From CAZLCC01 sp964570845 (GTDB taxonomy: Bacteria; Patescibacteriota; Saccharimonadia; Saccharimonadales; Saccharimonadaceae): DNA of 46,004 bases. Location: the NCBI GenBank assembly GCA_964570845.1, contig CAZMZB010000004.1:1-46004 (forward strand), given 5' to 3'. The notes under the pieces were generated by a model. The model searched no databases. It was given only the letters and a program-made list of their open reading frames with translations, and was not told where the DNA came from. Made by a program: the position numbers and the translations under genes. Shown piece after piece: positions 1-6,312 of this stretch; within the stretch, counting starts at the first letter, position 1, and each line of letters starts with the position of its first letter.

Positions 1-1
1 T

Positions 2-77
2 TGGTGGCTCCTCTCGGACTCGAACCGAGGACACAAGGCTCTTCAAGCCTCTGCTCTACCAACTGAGCTAAAGAGCC
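2..77 (-). tRNA. tRNA-Phe (GAA)
   Basis: A complete cloverleaf reads on the minus strand from 77 to 2. The acceptor arms GGCTCTT and AGGAGCC pair, the D arm is GCTC-AGTTGGTA-GAGC, and the anticodon stem GAGGC/GCCTT encloses loop TTGAAGA, giving anticodon GAA (Phe). The T arm is CTCGG-TTCGAGT-CCGAG, fully canonical. The discriminator base is A at position 5, and CCA is encoded at 4-2. It is divergent from the orphan gene that follows. Confidence 0.97.
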
Positions 78-156
78 GTAGGTAAGGTGCTTATTCATTC
101 TATACAACTTCGGTCAAATGCTCAAGCGCTAATACAGCACCCCCTTGAGGCATGTC

Positions 157-184
157 TTGACGCAAGCACAAATAGTATTATAAT
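157..184 (+). promoter_or_regulatory. Consensus sigma70-type promoter of orphan gene 1
   Basis: TTGACG at 157-162 and TATAAT at 179-184 are separated by 16 bp. This predicts transcription from about 191 and a leader of about 64 nt before the ATG at 255. Unlike most promoters in the window it has a good -35 box. Confidence 0.7.
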
Positions 185-192
185 AAATCTTA

Positions 193-247
193 ATTCAGCC
201 GAGGATCGCTTGGCTGAATGTTGTTTAAACTCTATACCTCCCGGAGG
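193..247 (+). promoter_or_regulatory. Structured 5' leader with partly sequestered ribosome binding site
   Basis: Two hairpins lie between the promoter and the ATG at 255. The first is an 8-bp perfect stem, ATTCAGCC (193-200) with GGCTGAAT (212-219), closing an 11-nt loop. The second, CCTC (237-240) with GAGG (244-247), covers part of the Shine-Dalgarno GGAGGAG at 243-249. This suggests control at translation initiation. No known riboswitch class was recognised. Confidence 0.45.
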
Positions 248-254
248 AGTTGGT

Positions 255-680
255 ATGTCGAAAAAGAAGTTGCTCGAGGTGAGCCTGGAGCGCATCACGT
301 CATCTGTATGGGCTTTCACGGTGGAAGGATCTCTGATTAGGAAGCACGAGGAACCGGTACAGTTGGAGGTTGGAGAAGGTAGCGACCTTCGGGCTGCCCT
401 CGCACCAGCATCTCCTTACGGGCACCCCGTGACCCCATGCGCCGAACTTCAGAAAGAGCTCCTCGCTGGGCTGTCCCAGCAGGAGAAGAGACTCCTCAAA
501 AGGATCGTCTGCAAGATGGAGCCTCCTGTCACCACCGTGACGTTCAAGGCTCATACTGCTGTCCTTCGCTTCCAAGAGGAGATTGAGGAGCACGAAGCAG
601 GGTTAGCTGAGGGAAGGTTTATTGAACTTCTCTGTGAAGCTCTGTTTGCAGAAAAAGCGTGCGTAATCCACGCAAGCTAA
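255..680 (+). CDS. Orphan protein 1, unknown function (141 aa)
   Basis: I do not recognise this protein. It is soluble, begins MSKKKLLEV, and is rich in Glu, Lys and Leu, with likely amphipathic helices in the second half (QEEIEEHEAG region). There is no signal peptide or membrane segment. The frame is open upstream to 87, but the ATG at 255 is preferred: GGAGGAG lies 5 nt before it and the promoter at 157-184 is downstream of the longer start. Composition is unlike the neighbours: the line at 421-480 is about 67% GC and 481-540 about 53%, in a 40-48% GC setting. It sits alone between two tRNA genes with its own promoter, leader and terminator, which resembles an acquired cassette. Confidence 0.7.
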   Translation: MSKKKLLEVSLERITSSVWAFTVEGSLIRKHEEPVQLEVGEGSDLRAALAPASPYGHPVTPCAELQKELLAGLSQQEKRLLKRIVCKMEPPVTTVTFKAHTAVLRFQEEIEEHEAGLAEGRFIELLCEALFAEKACVIHAS

Positions 681-723
681 AGCCCCCTAGTTGTTGAGAC
701 AAAGTCTCCAAAAAGGGGGCTTT
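679..723 (+). terminator. Branched intrinsic terminator after orphan gene 1
   Basis: The outer stem AAAGCCCCCT (679-688) pairs with AGGGGGCTTT (714-723). An inner hairpin, GAGAC (696-700) with GTCTC (704-708), sits inside. The outer stem begins at the last bases of the stop codon (678-680). The downstream T tract is short (TTT plus GTC), so termination efficiency is uncertain. Confidence 0.65.
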
Positions 724-738
724 GTCATGTCTGTCAGC

Positions 739-767
739 TTGATAAAAGTCATAAACTTCTCTATAAT
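739..767 (+). promoter_or_regulatory. Promoter of tRNA-Gly
   Basis: TTGATA at 739-744 and TATAAT at 762-767 have a 17-bp spacer. The expected start, around 774, is 7 nt before the mature 5' end of the tRNA at 781. Confidence 0.7.
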
Positions 768-780
768 TTTAACCTGTTAT

Positions 781-856
781 GCGGGTATAGCTCAGTTGTT
801 AGAGCGCTTCCTTGCCAAGGAAGAGGCCAGGAGTTAGAGTCTCCTTACCCGCACCA
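781..856 (+). tRNA. tRNA-Gly (GCC) with altered D/T-loop contact
   Basis: A complete cloverleaf. Acceptor GCGGGTA pairs with TACCCGC, the anticodon stem CTTCC/GGAAG holds loop TTGCCAA (anticodon GCC, Gly), the discriminator is A853, and CCA is encoded at 854-856. Two normally invariant bases differ. The D loop is AGTTGTTA, so G19 is T. The T loop is TTAGAGT instead of TTCGAGT, so C56 is A. These two positions pair with each other in the tRNA elbow, so the change replaces G19:C56 with U19:A56 and keeps pairing. All other stems are intact. Confidence 0.95.
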
Positions 857-866
857 AATGTTAATC

Positions 867-894
867 ATAGGACGACTTCGGCGTCCTATTTTTT
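867..894 (+). terminator. Intrinsic terminator after tRNA-Gly
   Basis: A perfect 8-bp stem, ATAGGACG (867-874) with CGTCCTAT (882-889), encloses loop ACTTCGG and is followed by a run of six T. Confidence 0.9.
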
Positions 895-951
895 GTTTTA
901 CCTTAAGTGTTAAAATGATAAAGGATACAACTAAAAAGAGGAGTAGATAAA

Positions 952-1332
952 ATGGCTAAATATATTGATGGATTCGTTCTGGTAGTACCCAAGGGTAAAG
1001 AGGCTGAATACGAAGAAATGGCAAAATTGGGACGAGATTCCTGGATGAAGCATGGTGCGCTTCAGTACTTTGAATGTAGGGGGGATGACCTTAAGCAACA
1101 GGAAATGGGTGATTTAAAAACACGTGCCTTTACTGAAATGGCAGGCGCAAACAGTGATGAAAATGTGTGGTTCTCTTTTATTGTCTTTAATTCTAAAGAA
1201 CACCGAGACGAGGTAAATAAAAAAGTTATAGCAGAGATGGACGAGAGCTTTGGGGATCAAGGTGATTTTGAAATGCCGAATGATATGACAAAGATGGCAC
1301 AAGGTGGGTTTGAAGTAGCAATTGAGGGCTAA
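952..1332 (+). CDS. DUF1428 family protein (YbaA-like)
   Basis: 126 aa, the normal size for DUF1428 (E. coli YbaA type), a small ferredoxin-like alpha/beta fold of unknown function. Family-typical features are the start MAKYIDGFVLVVPK, the central GALQYFEC segment, VWFSFIVF, and the C-terminal MPNDMTKMAQGGF stretch. It is predicted to be cytosolic. The start at 952 is supported by AAGAGGAG about 9 nt upstream. It lies 14 nt before a small membrane protein gene and may be co-transcribed with it. Biochemical function is unknown in the family, so only the family call is made. Confidence 0.85.
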   Translation: MAKYIDGFVLVVPKGKEAEYEEMAKLGRDSWMKHGALQYFECRGDDLKQQEMGDLKTRAFTEMAGANSDENVWFSFIVFNSKEHRDEVNKKVIAEMDESFGDQGDFEMPNDMTKMAQGGFEVAIEG

Positions 1333-1345
1333 TAATTAGAGTAAT

Positions 1346-1684
1346 ATGAGTAATTCTACAAAGAAACAACCTGATAGTTTCACTAAGCTGACAGGTATTA
1401 GCAGCAAGTTCGTCACACTCTCAATAATAATCACCCTTCTTCCACCTTTTGTTATCTATACTTTTATATTACCTGTTGTTGGAATAGATACCCATGCTTT
1501 AAATAAAGAGGTTTGTAGGGCAATAAACGGTATACCCCCATCAGCAGCATTTTGCCCTAGAGAATATCAGACTCCCCTCTTCTATCTATCACTTCCCTGG
1601 ATAGCACTGTGTTTTACTATTTATATAGCCTACACATTTATTAAAAATAGAAATTCTACCAAAAAACCAAATCTTAAGAAATAA
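1346..1684 (+). CDS. Small two-helix membrane protein, unknown function
   Basis: 112 aa, not recognised. Two hydrophobic segments are clear: about residues 22-46 (FVTLSIIITLLPPFVIYTF) and 78-97 (LFYLSLPWIALCFTIYIAYT). The basic N-terminus and C-terminus (NRNSTKKPNLKK) favour an orientation with both ends in the cytoplasm. The connecting loop of about 30 residues has two cysteines (CRAING and AFCPRE) that could form an extracytoplasmic disulfide. It follows DUF1428 by 13 nt with only a weak ribosome site, so translation may depend on the gene before it. It converges on ddl. Confidence 0.6.
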   Translation: MSNSTKKQPDSFTKLTGISSKFVTLSIIITLLPPFVIYTFILPVVGIDTHALNKEVCRAINGIPPSAAFCPREYQTPLFYLSLPWIALCFTIYIAYTFIKNRNSTKKPNLKK

Positions 1685-1706
1685 AAAGATATAAGCTTAA
1701 TAAAGT

Positions 1707-2726
1707 TTATAGAGCTATTTTAATAAGTTTTTCAATTAAATCTGGGTAATTAAGTCCTTGTTTTCGCCAAAGCTTTGGATACATGCTTATATTTGTAAAT
1801 CCCGGAATCGTATTAATTTCATTAATATAAATCGTATCTTTGTCTTCTAAGAAGAAATCAACCCTTGCCATGCCAGCCCCACCCACAGCTTGAAACGCTC
1901 TTTTTGCATAATTACGTATTTTTTCCGCAATTTCCTCGTTTACATCCGCTGGAATAACGAGTTTCGATTGACTTGATGCATCATATTTAGATTCATAACT
2001 GTAAAATTCTGCATCCGGCTTTATTTCACCAACCCCGCTCACTTTAATATTATTTTTCTTTCCCAAAACTGCTACCTCCAACTCTCTTGCCTCAATTGCC
2101 CGCTCTATCAATACCTTTTCGTCGTGTAGAAACGCGCCAGCCAGAGCATCTTCCCACTCTTCTTTGTTTTTCACTTTATATACACCGACAGAAGAACCAA
2201 GATTAGCTGGTTTTACGAACAAAATTTCGCCTAATTCTTTCTTCACTTCTTCGTATGAAGGGTGACTGCCATAAACATATAAAACTTTCCCGTCCACCAC
2301 TGGTAATCCGGCTTTTTGAAGGAGTTGTTTTGTGAAGTCTTTATCCATACAGATAGCTGAGGCAGTAACATTATTCCCCACAATCGGCACATGTAACAAC
2401 TGTGCCAGCCCTTGAATCGTACCGTCTTCACCATTCGGACCATGTAGAATTGGCAAAATAACATCCGGTTGCAGAGTAATTGTTTCCGGTAGTGTGGTGA
2501 GCTGACCAGTACCTAAAACCGGTACAAGCTGAGGATGACCATGCGTTGAAACCACCTGCTCCAGCACAGACAGCAGCCACCATTTCCCTGTTTTATCAAT
2601 AAAGCCAAGCTTTACATCAAATTTTTCATCATCGAGAGCCGCAAACACATTTCGAGCCGAGGCGATAGACACTTCGTGCTCTGCCGATTCGCCGCCAAAT
2701 AACAATAAGACGGTTGTGCGTTGCAT
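1707..2726 (-). CDS. ddl: D-alanine--D-alanine ligase
   Basis: 339 aa, normal length. It joins two D-alanines with ATP in the cytoplasm for the peptidoglycan stem peptide. The ATP-grasp signature is complete: GGESAEHEVS at the N-terminus, HGPNGEDGTIQG at about 95-106, FVKPANLGSSVGV at about 171-183, and the metal-binding C-terminal ARVDFF and INEINTIPGF motifs. The start at 2726 lies 9 nt after an extended -10 box (TGTTATACT on the minus strand) and has no Shine-Dalgarno, so the mRNA is probably nearly leaderless. It is back to back with rarA. Together with the PBP at 14497 it shows that the cell makes a crosslinked wall. Confidence 0.96.
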   Translation of the reverse strand: MQRTTVLLLFGGESAEHEVSIASARNVFAALDDEKFDVKLGFIDKTGKWWLLSVLEQVVSTHGHPQLVPVLGTGQLTTLPETITLQPDVILPILHGPNGEDGTIQGLAQLLHVPIVGNNVTASAICMDKDFTKQLLQKAGLPVVDGKVLYVYGSHPSYEEVKKELGEILFVKPANLGSSVGVYKVKNKEEWEDALAGAFLHDEKVLIERAIEARELEVAVLGKKNNIKVSGVGEIKPDAEFYSYESKYDASSQSKLVIPADVNEEIAEKIRNYAKRAFQAVGGAGMARVDFFLEDKDTIYINEINTIPGFTNISMYPKLWRKQGLNYPDLIEKLIKIAL

Positions 2727-2735
2727 AATGTTTAC

Positions 2736-2753
2736 AGTATAACACGCTATAAT
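2736..2753. promoter_or_regulatory. Interleaved divergent -10 boxes of ddl and rarA
   Basis: Only 33 bp separate the two start codons. The ddl -10 (TATACT on the minus strand, with upstream TG) is at 2736-2741, 9 nt before its ATG. The rarA -10 (TATAAT) is at 2748-2753, 6 nt before its ATG. Each -35 region would fall on the other gene's first codons, so the two polymerases should exclude each other. Confidence 0.65.
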
Positions 2754-2759
2754 GAAGCT

Positions 2760-3920
2760 ATGGCTAACGTTATTCCACTGGCTGAACGTATGCGGCCAAA
2801 AGCATTACGAGACGTTATTGGGCAACGTCAGCTTTTGGGCGAGAACGAGATTTTGCAACAAATTGTGAAAAATAAACAACCTGTTAGCCTTATTTTATGG
2901 GGGCCGCCAGGTAGTGGTAAAACCACGCTCGCACGAATTATTGCTAGTGAGGTTGAAGCAGATTTTATAGAACTCAGCGCTGTGACTGCCGGTAAAGCTG
3001 ACATTTCAAAGGTTGTTGAGCGAGCTCGCACAAATTGGAACTTAAAACAACGGACTGTGTTGTTTGTTGATGAAATTCATCGTTTTAATAAAGCACAGCA
3101 GGATGCATTTTTACCCCATGTTGAGTCCGGACTTATTACACTCATCGGTGCTACCACTGAAAATCCCAGTTTTGAGATTATCACTCCGTTGCTTTCGCGT
3201 AGTCGAGTGCTTATTTTAGAGCCACTCAGCAAGGAAGATGTTGTCACTATCATCAAACGCACATTAAAAACAGAAAAAGCCACAAAGCGAGTTACACCAA
3301 AAGCAATTGATTATCTATCTGAGCTTTCCGGTGGTGATGCACGACTTGCTTTAAATAATTTAGAACTGGCTCTTTCTTTAGAGCAGAAAGTAACCCCAGA
3401 AGTCATCAAAACTGCCGCTCAAAAACGCATTCCAGGCTATGACAAAAAAGGCGAGATGCACTATAACGTGATTTCAGCTTTCATTAAAAGTATGCGCGGC
3501 AGCGACGTTGAAGCCACGCTGTATTATCTTGCGCGTATGTTACAGGCTGGTGAAGATCCTAAGTTTGTGGCTCGCCGTATGGTAATTTTTGCTTCTGAAG
3601 ATATCGGGCTGGCTGGCAATGGCGCGCTTGGCTTAGCTGTTGATACATTTGCGGCAGTTGAGCGAATTGGCATGCCAGAGTGTCAATATAATCTGTTTCA
3701 TTGCGCCAGTGCACTGACAAAAGCTAAGAAATCTCGCCAAATAACGGACTTGATGCATAAAGCGCAGCAACTCGCAAAACAATATTCAGAAGTACCCGTA
3801 CCCCTCCACTTGCGAAATGCCCCAACAAAGCTCATGAAAGATTTAGGTTATGGTAAAAACTATCAGTGGGAGGCTGATTTCAAACATAAAAAGGGCTTTC
3901 TGCCAGACGAAATAAGGTAA
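2760..3920 (+). CDS. rarA: Replication-associated recombination protein A (AAA+ ATPase)
   Basis: 386 aa. RarA/MgsA acts at stalled or gapped replication forks and is related to clamp-loader ATPases. Visible motifs are Walker A GPPGSGKTT, Walker B LFVDEIHRF, the sensor-1 region GATTENPSF, and the C-terminal MgsA helical domain beginning near KKGEMHYNVISAFIKS. The frame is open back to 2721, but the ATG at 2760 (MANVIPLAERMRP) is chosen. It matches the family N-terminus and lies exactly 6 nt after TATAAT, which makes a leaderless transcript likely. The stop codon is immediately followed by the ATG of the next gene, so the two are coupled. Confidence 0.95.
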   Translation: MANVIPLAERMRPKALRDVIGQRQLLGENEILQQIVKNKQPVSLILWGPPGSGKTTLARIIASEVEADFIELSAVTAGKADISKVVERARTNWNLKQRTVLFVDEIHRFNKAQQDAFLPHVESGLITLIGATTENPSFEIITPLLSRSRVLILEPLSKEDVVTIIKRTLKTEKATKRVTPKAIDYLSELSGGDARLALNNLELALSLEQKVTPEVIKTAAQKRIPGYDKKGEMHYNVISAFIKSMRGSDVEATLYYLARMLQAGEDPKFVARRMVIFASEDIGLAGNGALGLAVDTFAAVERIGMPECQYNLFHCASALTKAKKSRQITDLMHKAQQLAKQYSEVPVPLHLRNAPTKLMKDLGYGKNYQWEADFKHKKGFLPDEIR

Positions 3921-4580
3921 ATGAAAGAACGAAAAAGACGATTCGCTTTAGCGCTTATCACCGCCCTGTTGGTTGTTTTTGGTGCCATCTATACACAATT
4001 TGAAGAGCAAAAGACAGACGAGATTATTAAAAAATCTGAAATTGGTAAAGAGCTTGAGAAGCTACCGATTAAGGGTCGCGCGCCAAAAACAAATTATAGC
4101 CGAGACCAATTTGGTGGTGGCTGGAATACAGAATTGGGCTGCAGTACTCGAAATCGAATTTTAAAGCGAGATTTAACGAATATCACGCTTAATCAAGATA
4201 ACTGCAAGGTAGATAGCGGTATACTGCATGATCCGTATACAAATAAACAAATTAAATTTCAACGCGGCAAAGGTACGAGTAGCAAAATACAAATTGACCA
4301 CGTGGTAGCACTCTCAGACGCCTGGCAAAAGGGCGCTCAGCAACTTCCATTTGAACAAAGAGTTGCGTTTGCCAATGATGGGTTGAATCTGTTGGCTGTC
4401 GATGGAGCAGCAAATCAGCAAAAAGGTGACGGTGATGCCGCAACGTGGCTCCCACCATATAAACCATTTCGTTGTCACTATGTGTCCCGTCAGATCTCTG
4501 TAAAAGAAAAATATAGCTTATGGTTAACACAAGCCGAACACGACGCAATGAAAAGAATTATTGCAACGTGTGATACGTAG
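3921..4580 (+). CDS. Exported or membrane-anchored HNH endonuclease (DUF1524-like)
   Basis: 219 aa. The N-terminus is basic (KERKRR) with one hydrophobic stretch at about 8-25, acting as signal anchor or uncleaved signal. The nuclease core shows IDH at 125-127, NLLAVDGAANQQKGD at 156-170 and WLPP at 176-179, the pattern of secreted HNH proteins of the DUF1524/GmrSD C-terminal group. Four cysteines (74, 95, 185, 217) could form two disulfides outside the cell. The likely role is cutting external DNA or RNA to scavenge nucleotides, or toxicity to neighbours; this is inference. It starts directly after the rarA stop and converges on the HD-domain gene 8 nt away. Confidence 0.85.
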   Translation: MKERKRRFALALITALLVVFGAIYTQFEEQKTDEIIKKSEIGKELEKLPIKGRAPKTNYSRDQFGGGWNTELGCSTRNRILKRDLTNITLNQDNCKVDSGILHDPYTNKQIKFQRGKGTSSKIQIDHVVALSDAWQKGAQQLPFEQRVAFANDGLNLLAVDGAANQQKGDGDAATWLPPYKPFRCHYVSRQISVKEKYSLWLTQAEHDAMKRIIATCDT

Positions 4581-4588
4581 CTATCACC

Positions 4589-5563
4589 TCACTTCTTACG
4601 TTTAAAGACTTTTGATAGTGACTCAATGGTGCCAAGCGCAGTTGAACCAATACCAGACACTACACTCGAAAATGCTTTATCAACTGCTAAATGAGTCATT
4701 TCTGGGAAGCTTGCCAGACTTTTTGCAAGGCTGATGACGTCGCGTGTCGCGCCAGTGAATTCTCTCTCGTAGGCCTCTTCCAGCTTTTCTTCTATCTCTT
4801 TACTGAAGTAATATTGCCTATCGCCTTTTAGTGCCGTCAATCTACCGCTAATAAACTGGGCTTGTGTAAACAAGAAATTAGAAAAGCCTTCAGGGTGTTG
4901 CCTGATATCTTCAACCTTAATCTCATTATATTCCGCATACAACTCTACAGCGTGACGCACCAACGTCGGAATCCCTTCCATCGTAGTACCGTTAATGTCA
5001 GCAGTTGCTAGCGCAAGCTTGACTGGATCTTTTGTGCCTTCGCGAATAAAACTCTGAGTAATATTCCCCTCTTCGTCGCGCTCCACTGTAGTAGCCAAAA
5101 TTGCGTCATATACCCTTTGAATCTGCACTTCACTGTAACCAGCTTTTCTCATCACTTCGGCAGTAATTTGAGCACTTTGTTCTTCGTCATAGCCCAACTC
5201 TTCATCCTTACTCCCTACTGTCACATCATGACCAGCACCGGCAATAAGTAAGAGTTCATACCCCTCTTCATCAATTTCATACCCCTCTTCATTGACGGGG
5301 CCTGAAACTTCATGTTTCATTAACTGCCAAAGGCGGAAACTACGCCTTATCACGTCAAGCGTATGCTCGTAGTTGTGGTAGGGTTTGTATATTTTTGAAT
5401 CGGGGTCACCATATGTCTCGTAGACCTGCTGCAGCAACTCAACGGCTGTATGCACCGCCCGCTCAGGTAATTCTATTTCAAATTCATCAGCAATTTCAGC
5501 AACGTCCAACCGATAATTCGGTATGTTATACCGAGGTTCTTGGTTGTGAGTGGTGCGTTTCAT
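4589..5563 (-). CDS. HD/PDEase-like metal phosphohydrolase, substrate unknown
   Basis: 324 aa. The motif YHNYEH at 62-67 with following LDV, then GHD at 111-113 and a later Asp in TADIN (D189), matches the metal site of the HD superfamily. The spacing and the YHNxxH signature are specifically like class I cyclic nucleotide phosphodiesterases. The second motif is degenerate: HDVTVG lacks the second His of HDxxHxG. Residues 88-103 carry a tandem duplication (NEEGYEIDEEGYE). The C-terminal 60 residues end in FKRKK with weakly hydrophobic helices. There is no signal peptide. The substrate could be a cyclic nucleotide or another phosphoester. It converges on the HNH gene. Confidence 0.7.
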   Translation of the reverse strand: MKRTTHNQEPRYNIPNYRLDVAEIADEFEIELPERAVHTAVELLQQVYETYGDPDSKIYKPYHNYEHTLDVIRRSFRLWQLMKHEVSGPVNEEGYEIDEEGYELLLIAGAGHDVTVGSKDEELGYDEEQSAQITAEVMRKAGYSEVQIQRVYDAILATTVERDEEGNITQSFIREGTKDPVKLALATADINGTTMEGIPTLVRHAVELYAEYNEIKVEDIRQHPEGFSNFLFTQAQFISGRLTALKGDRQYYFSKEIEEKLEEAYEREFTGATRDVISLAKSLASFPEMTHLAVDKAFSSVVSGIGSTALGTIESLSKVFKRKK

Positions 5564-5616
5564 AATAAAAAATAGGGGACTTTTTGACTATCATCCATTC
5601 TCTATATAAATAAATC

Positions 5617-5627
5617 ACTATAGTCTA
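5617..5627. repeat. Motif ACTATAGTCTA, copy 1
   Basis: This 11-mer contains the 8-bp palindrome ACTATAGT and lies about 55 bp upstream of the HD-domain gene. The identical 11-mer occurs at 6131-6141, upstream of the next minus-strand gene. It may be a shared operator, or chance. Confidence 0.3.
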
Positions 5628-5744
5628 CTTATGTCAATACATCTATAGGGGCAACTCAATGTAGTTTTAGGACTATGCCAGAACCTGTTTTTAGCACAAA
5701 ATACTAGAAGGAGTAAGTGTTACTTTAAACTATTTAGCCAAAAA

Positions 5745-6077
5745 TTACTGGTTAGCAGCATCATTATACCCGCTCAATACGCCCATTATGACTATTGCAA
5801 TCACTCCAAGAGCAACAAGGGCAACTTGAATGATACTAATAATCAAACCAGCTTTTGCTAACCCTGTCATAGGTAGGCCGGCTTTATTGGACTGACTTTT
5901 ACTGACTAAAGCTAAAATTAGGCTCAAAAGCCCTCCTCCCAACAGAGAGAATATAAAACCAGCAATTCCCATACCCTCACCGGGATTATGAGTTACCATC
6001 AGTGGTGGTACTGCCTGTGAAGGTGATGTTACCGATTGATTAGCGTGTACCTGTGGGTCTTGATTTTGCTTTTGCAT
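5745..6077 (-). CDS. Small DUF4190-like membrane protein
   Basis: 110 aa. The N-terminal 40 residues are polar and rich in Gln, Ser and Pro (likely disordered). Two glycine-rich transmembrane helices follow: GMGIAGFIFSLLGGGLLSLI and LIISIIQVALVALGVIAIVI, separated by a loop with KSQSNKAG and GLAKAG. This is the layout of DUF4190-type proteins, whose function is unknown. The ATG at 6077 is chosen over the TTG at 6092 because AAAGGA lies 6 nt upstream of it. It is a single gene; the 180 bp to the HD gene hold no ORF. Confidence 0.65.
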   Translation of the reverse strand: MQKQNQDPQVHANQSVTSPSQAVPPLMVTHNPGEGMGIAGFIFSLLGGGLLSLILALVSKSQSNKAGLPMTGLAKAGLIISIIQVALVALGVIAIVIMGVLSGYNDAANQ

Positions 6078-6312
6078 GAAATGTCCTTTCAAATGTTTAA
6101 CCCTGCTTAATAATGGCTACGAGACAATAAACTATAGTCTAACGTAAGTTCTTATGTCTGTCTTAATAAAGATAACATAGTTAGGTGTGATCAACCACAT
6201 TAATTAATGTACTCAGTTAGCATGGCTGAAGTTATTGAACACTAAGCAGTGGCTGACACTCTCAGTCTTCTGCAAGCCATTAGGTTGGCTAGTCTAAGGT
6301 TTTAGGTTTTAT
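6078..6312. other. Intergenic region, 235 bp, mostly featureless
   Basis: No credible ORF or RNA gene was seen. It contains the leader and ribosome site of the DUF4190-like gene and the 11-mer at 6131-6141. A weak hairpin, AGCCA/TGGCT near 6275-6291, lacks a T tract on either strand, so no clear typA terminator is called. Confidence 0.5.
6131..6141. repeat. Motif ACTATAGTCTA, copy 2
   Basis: Identical to 5617-5627 and in the same orientation relative to the minus-strand gene downstream (5745-6077). The core ACTATAGT is self-complementary. Confidence 0.3.

Noticed and set aside
87..254. Longer start for orphan protein 1 at 87
   Set aside because: The promoter at 157-184 lies downstream of it, and a strong Shine-Dalgarno serves the ATG at 255.
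1..900. Integrative element using the tRNA genes as att site
   Set aside because: No integrase and no direct copy of a tRNA 3' end was seen; only an orphan gene lies between the tRNAs.
6275..6292. Terminator for typA (AGCCA/TGGCT hairpin)
   Set aside because: Only 5 bp and no T tract on the minus strand.
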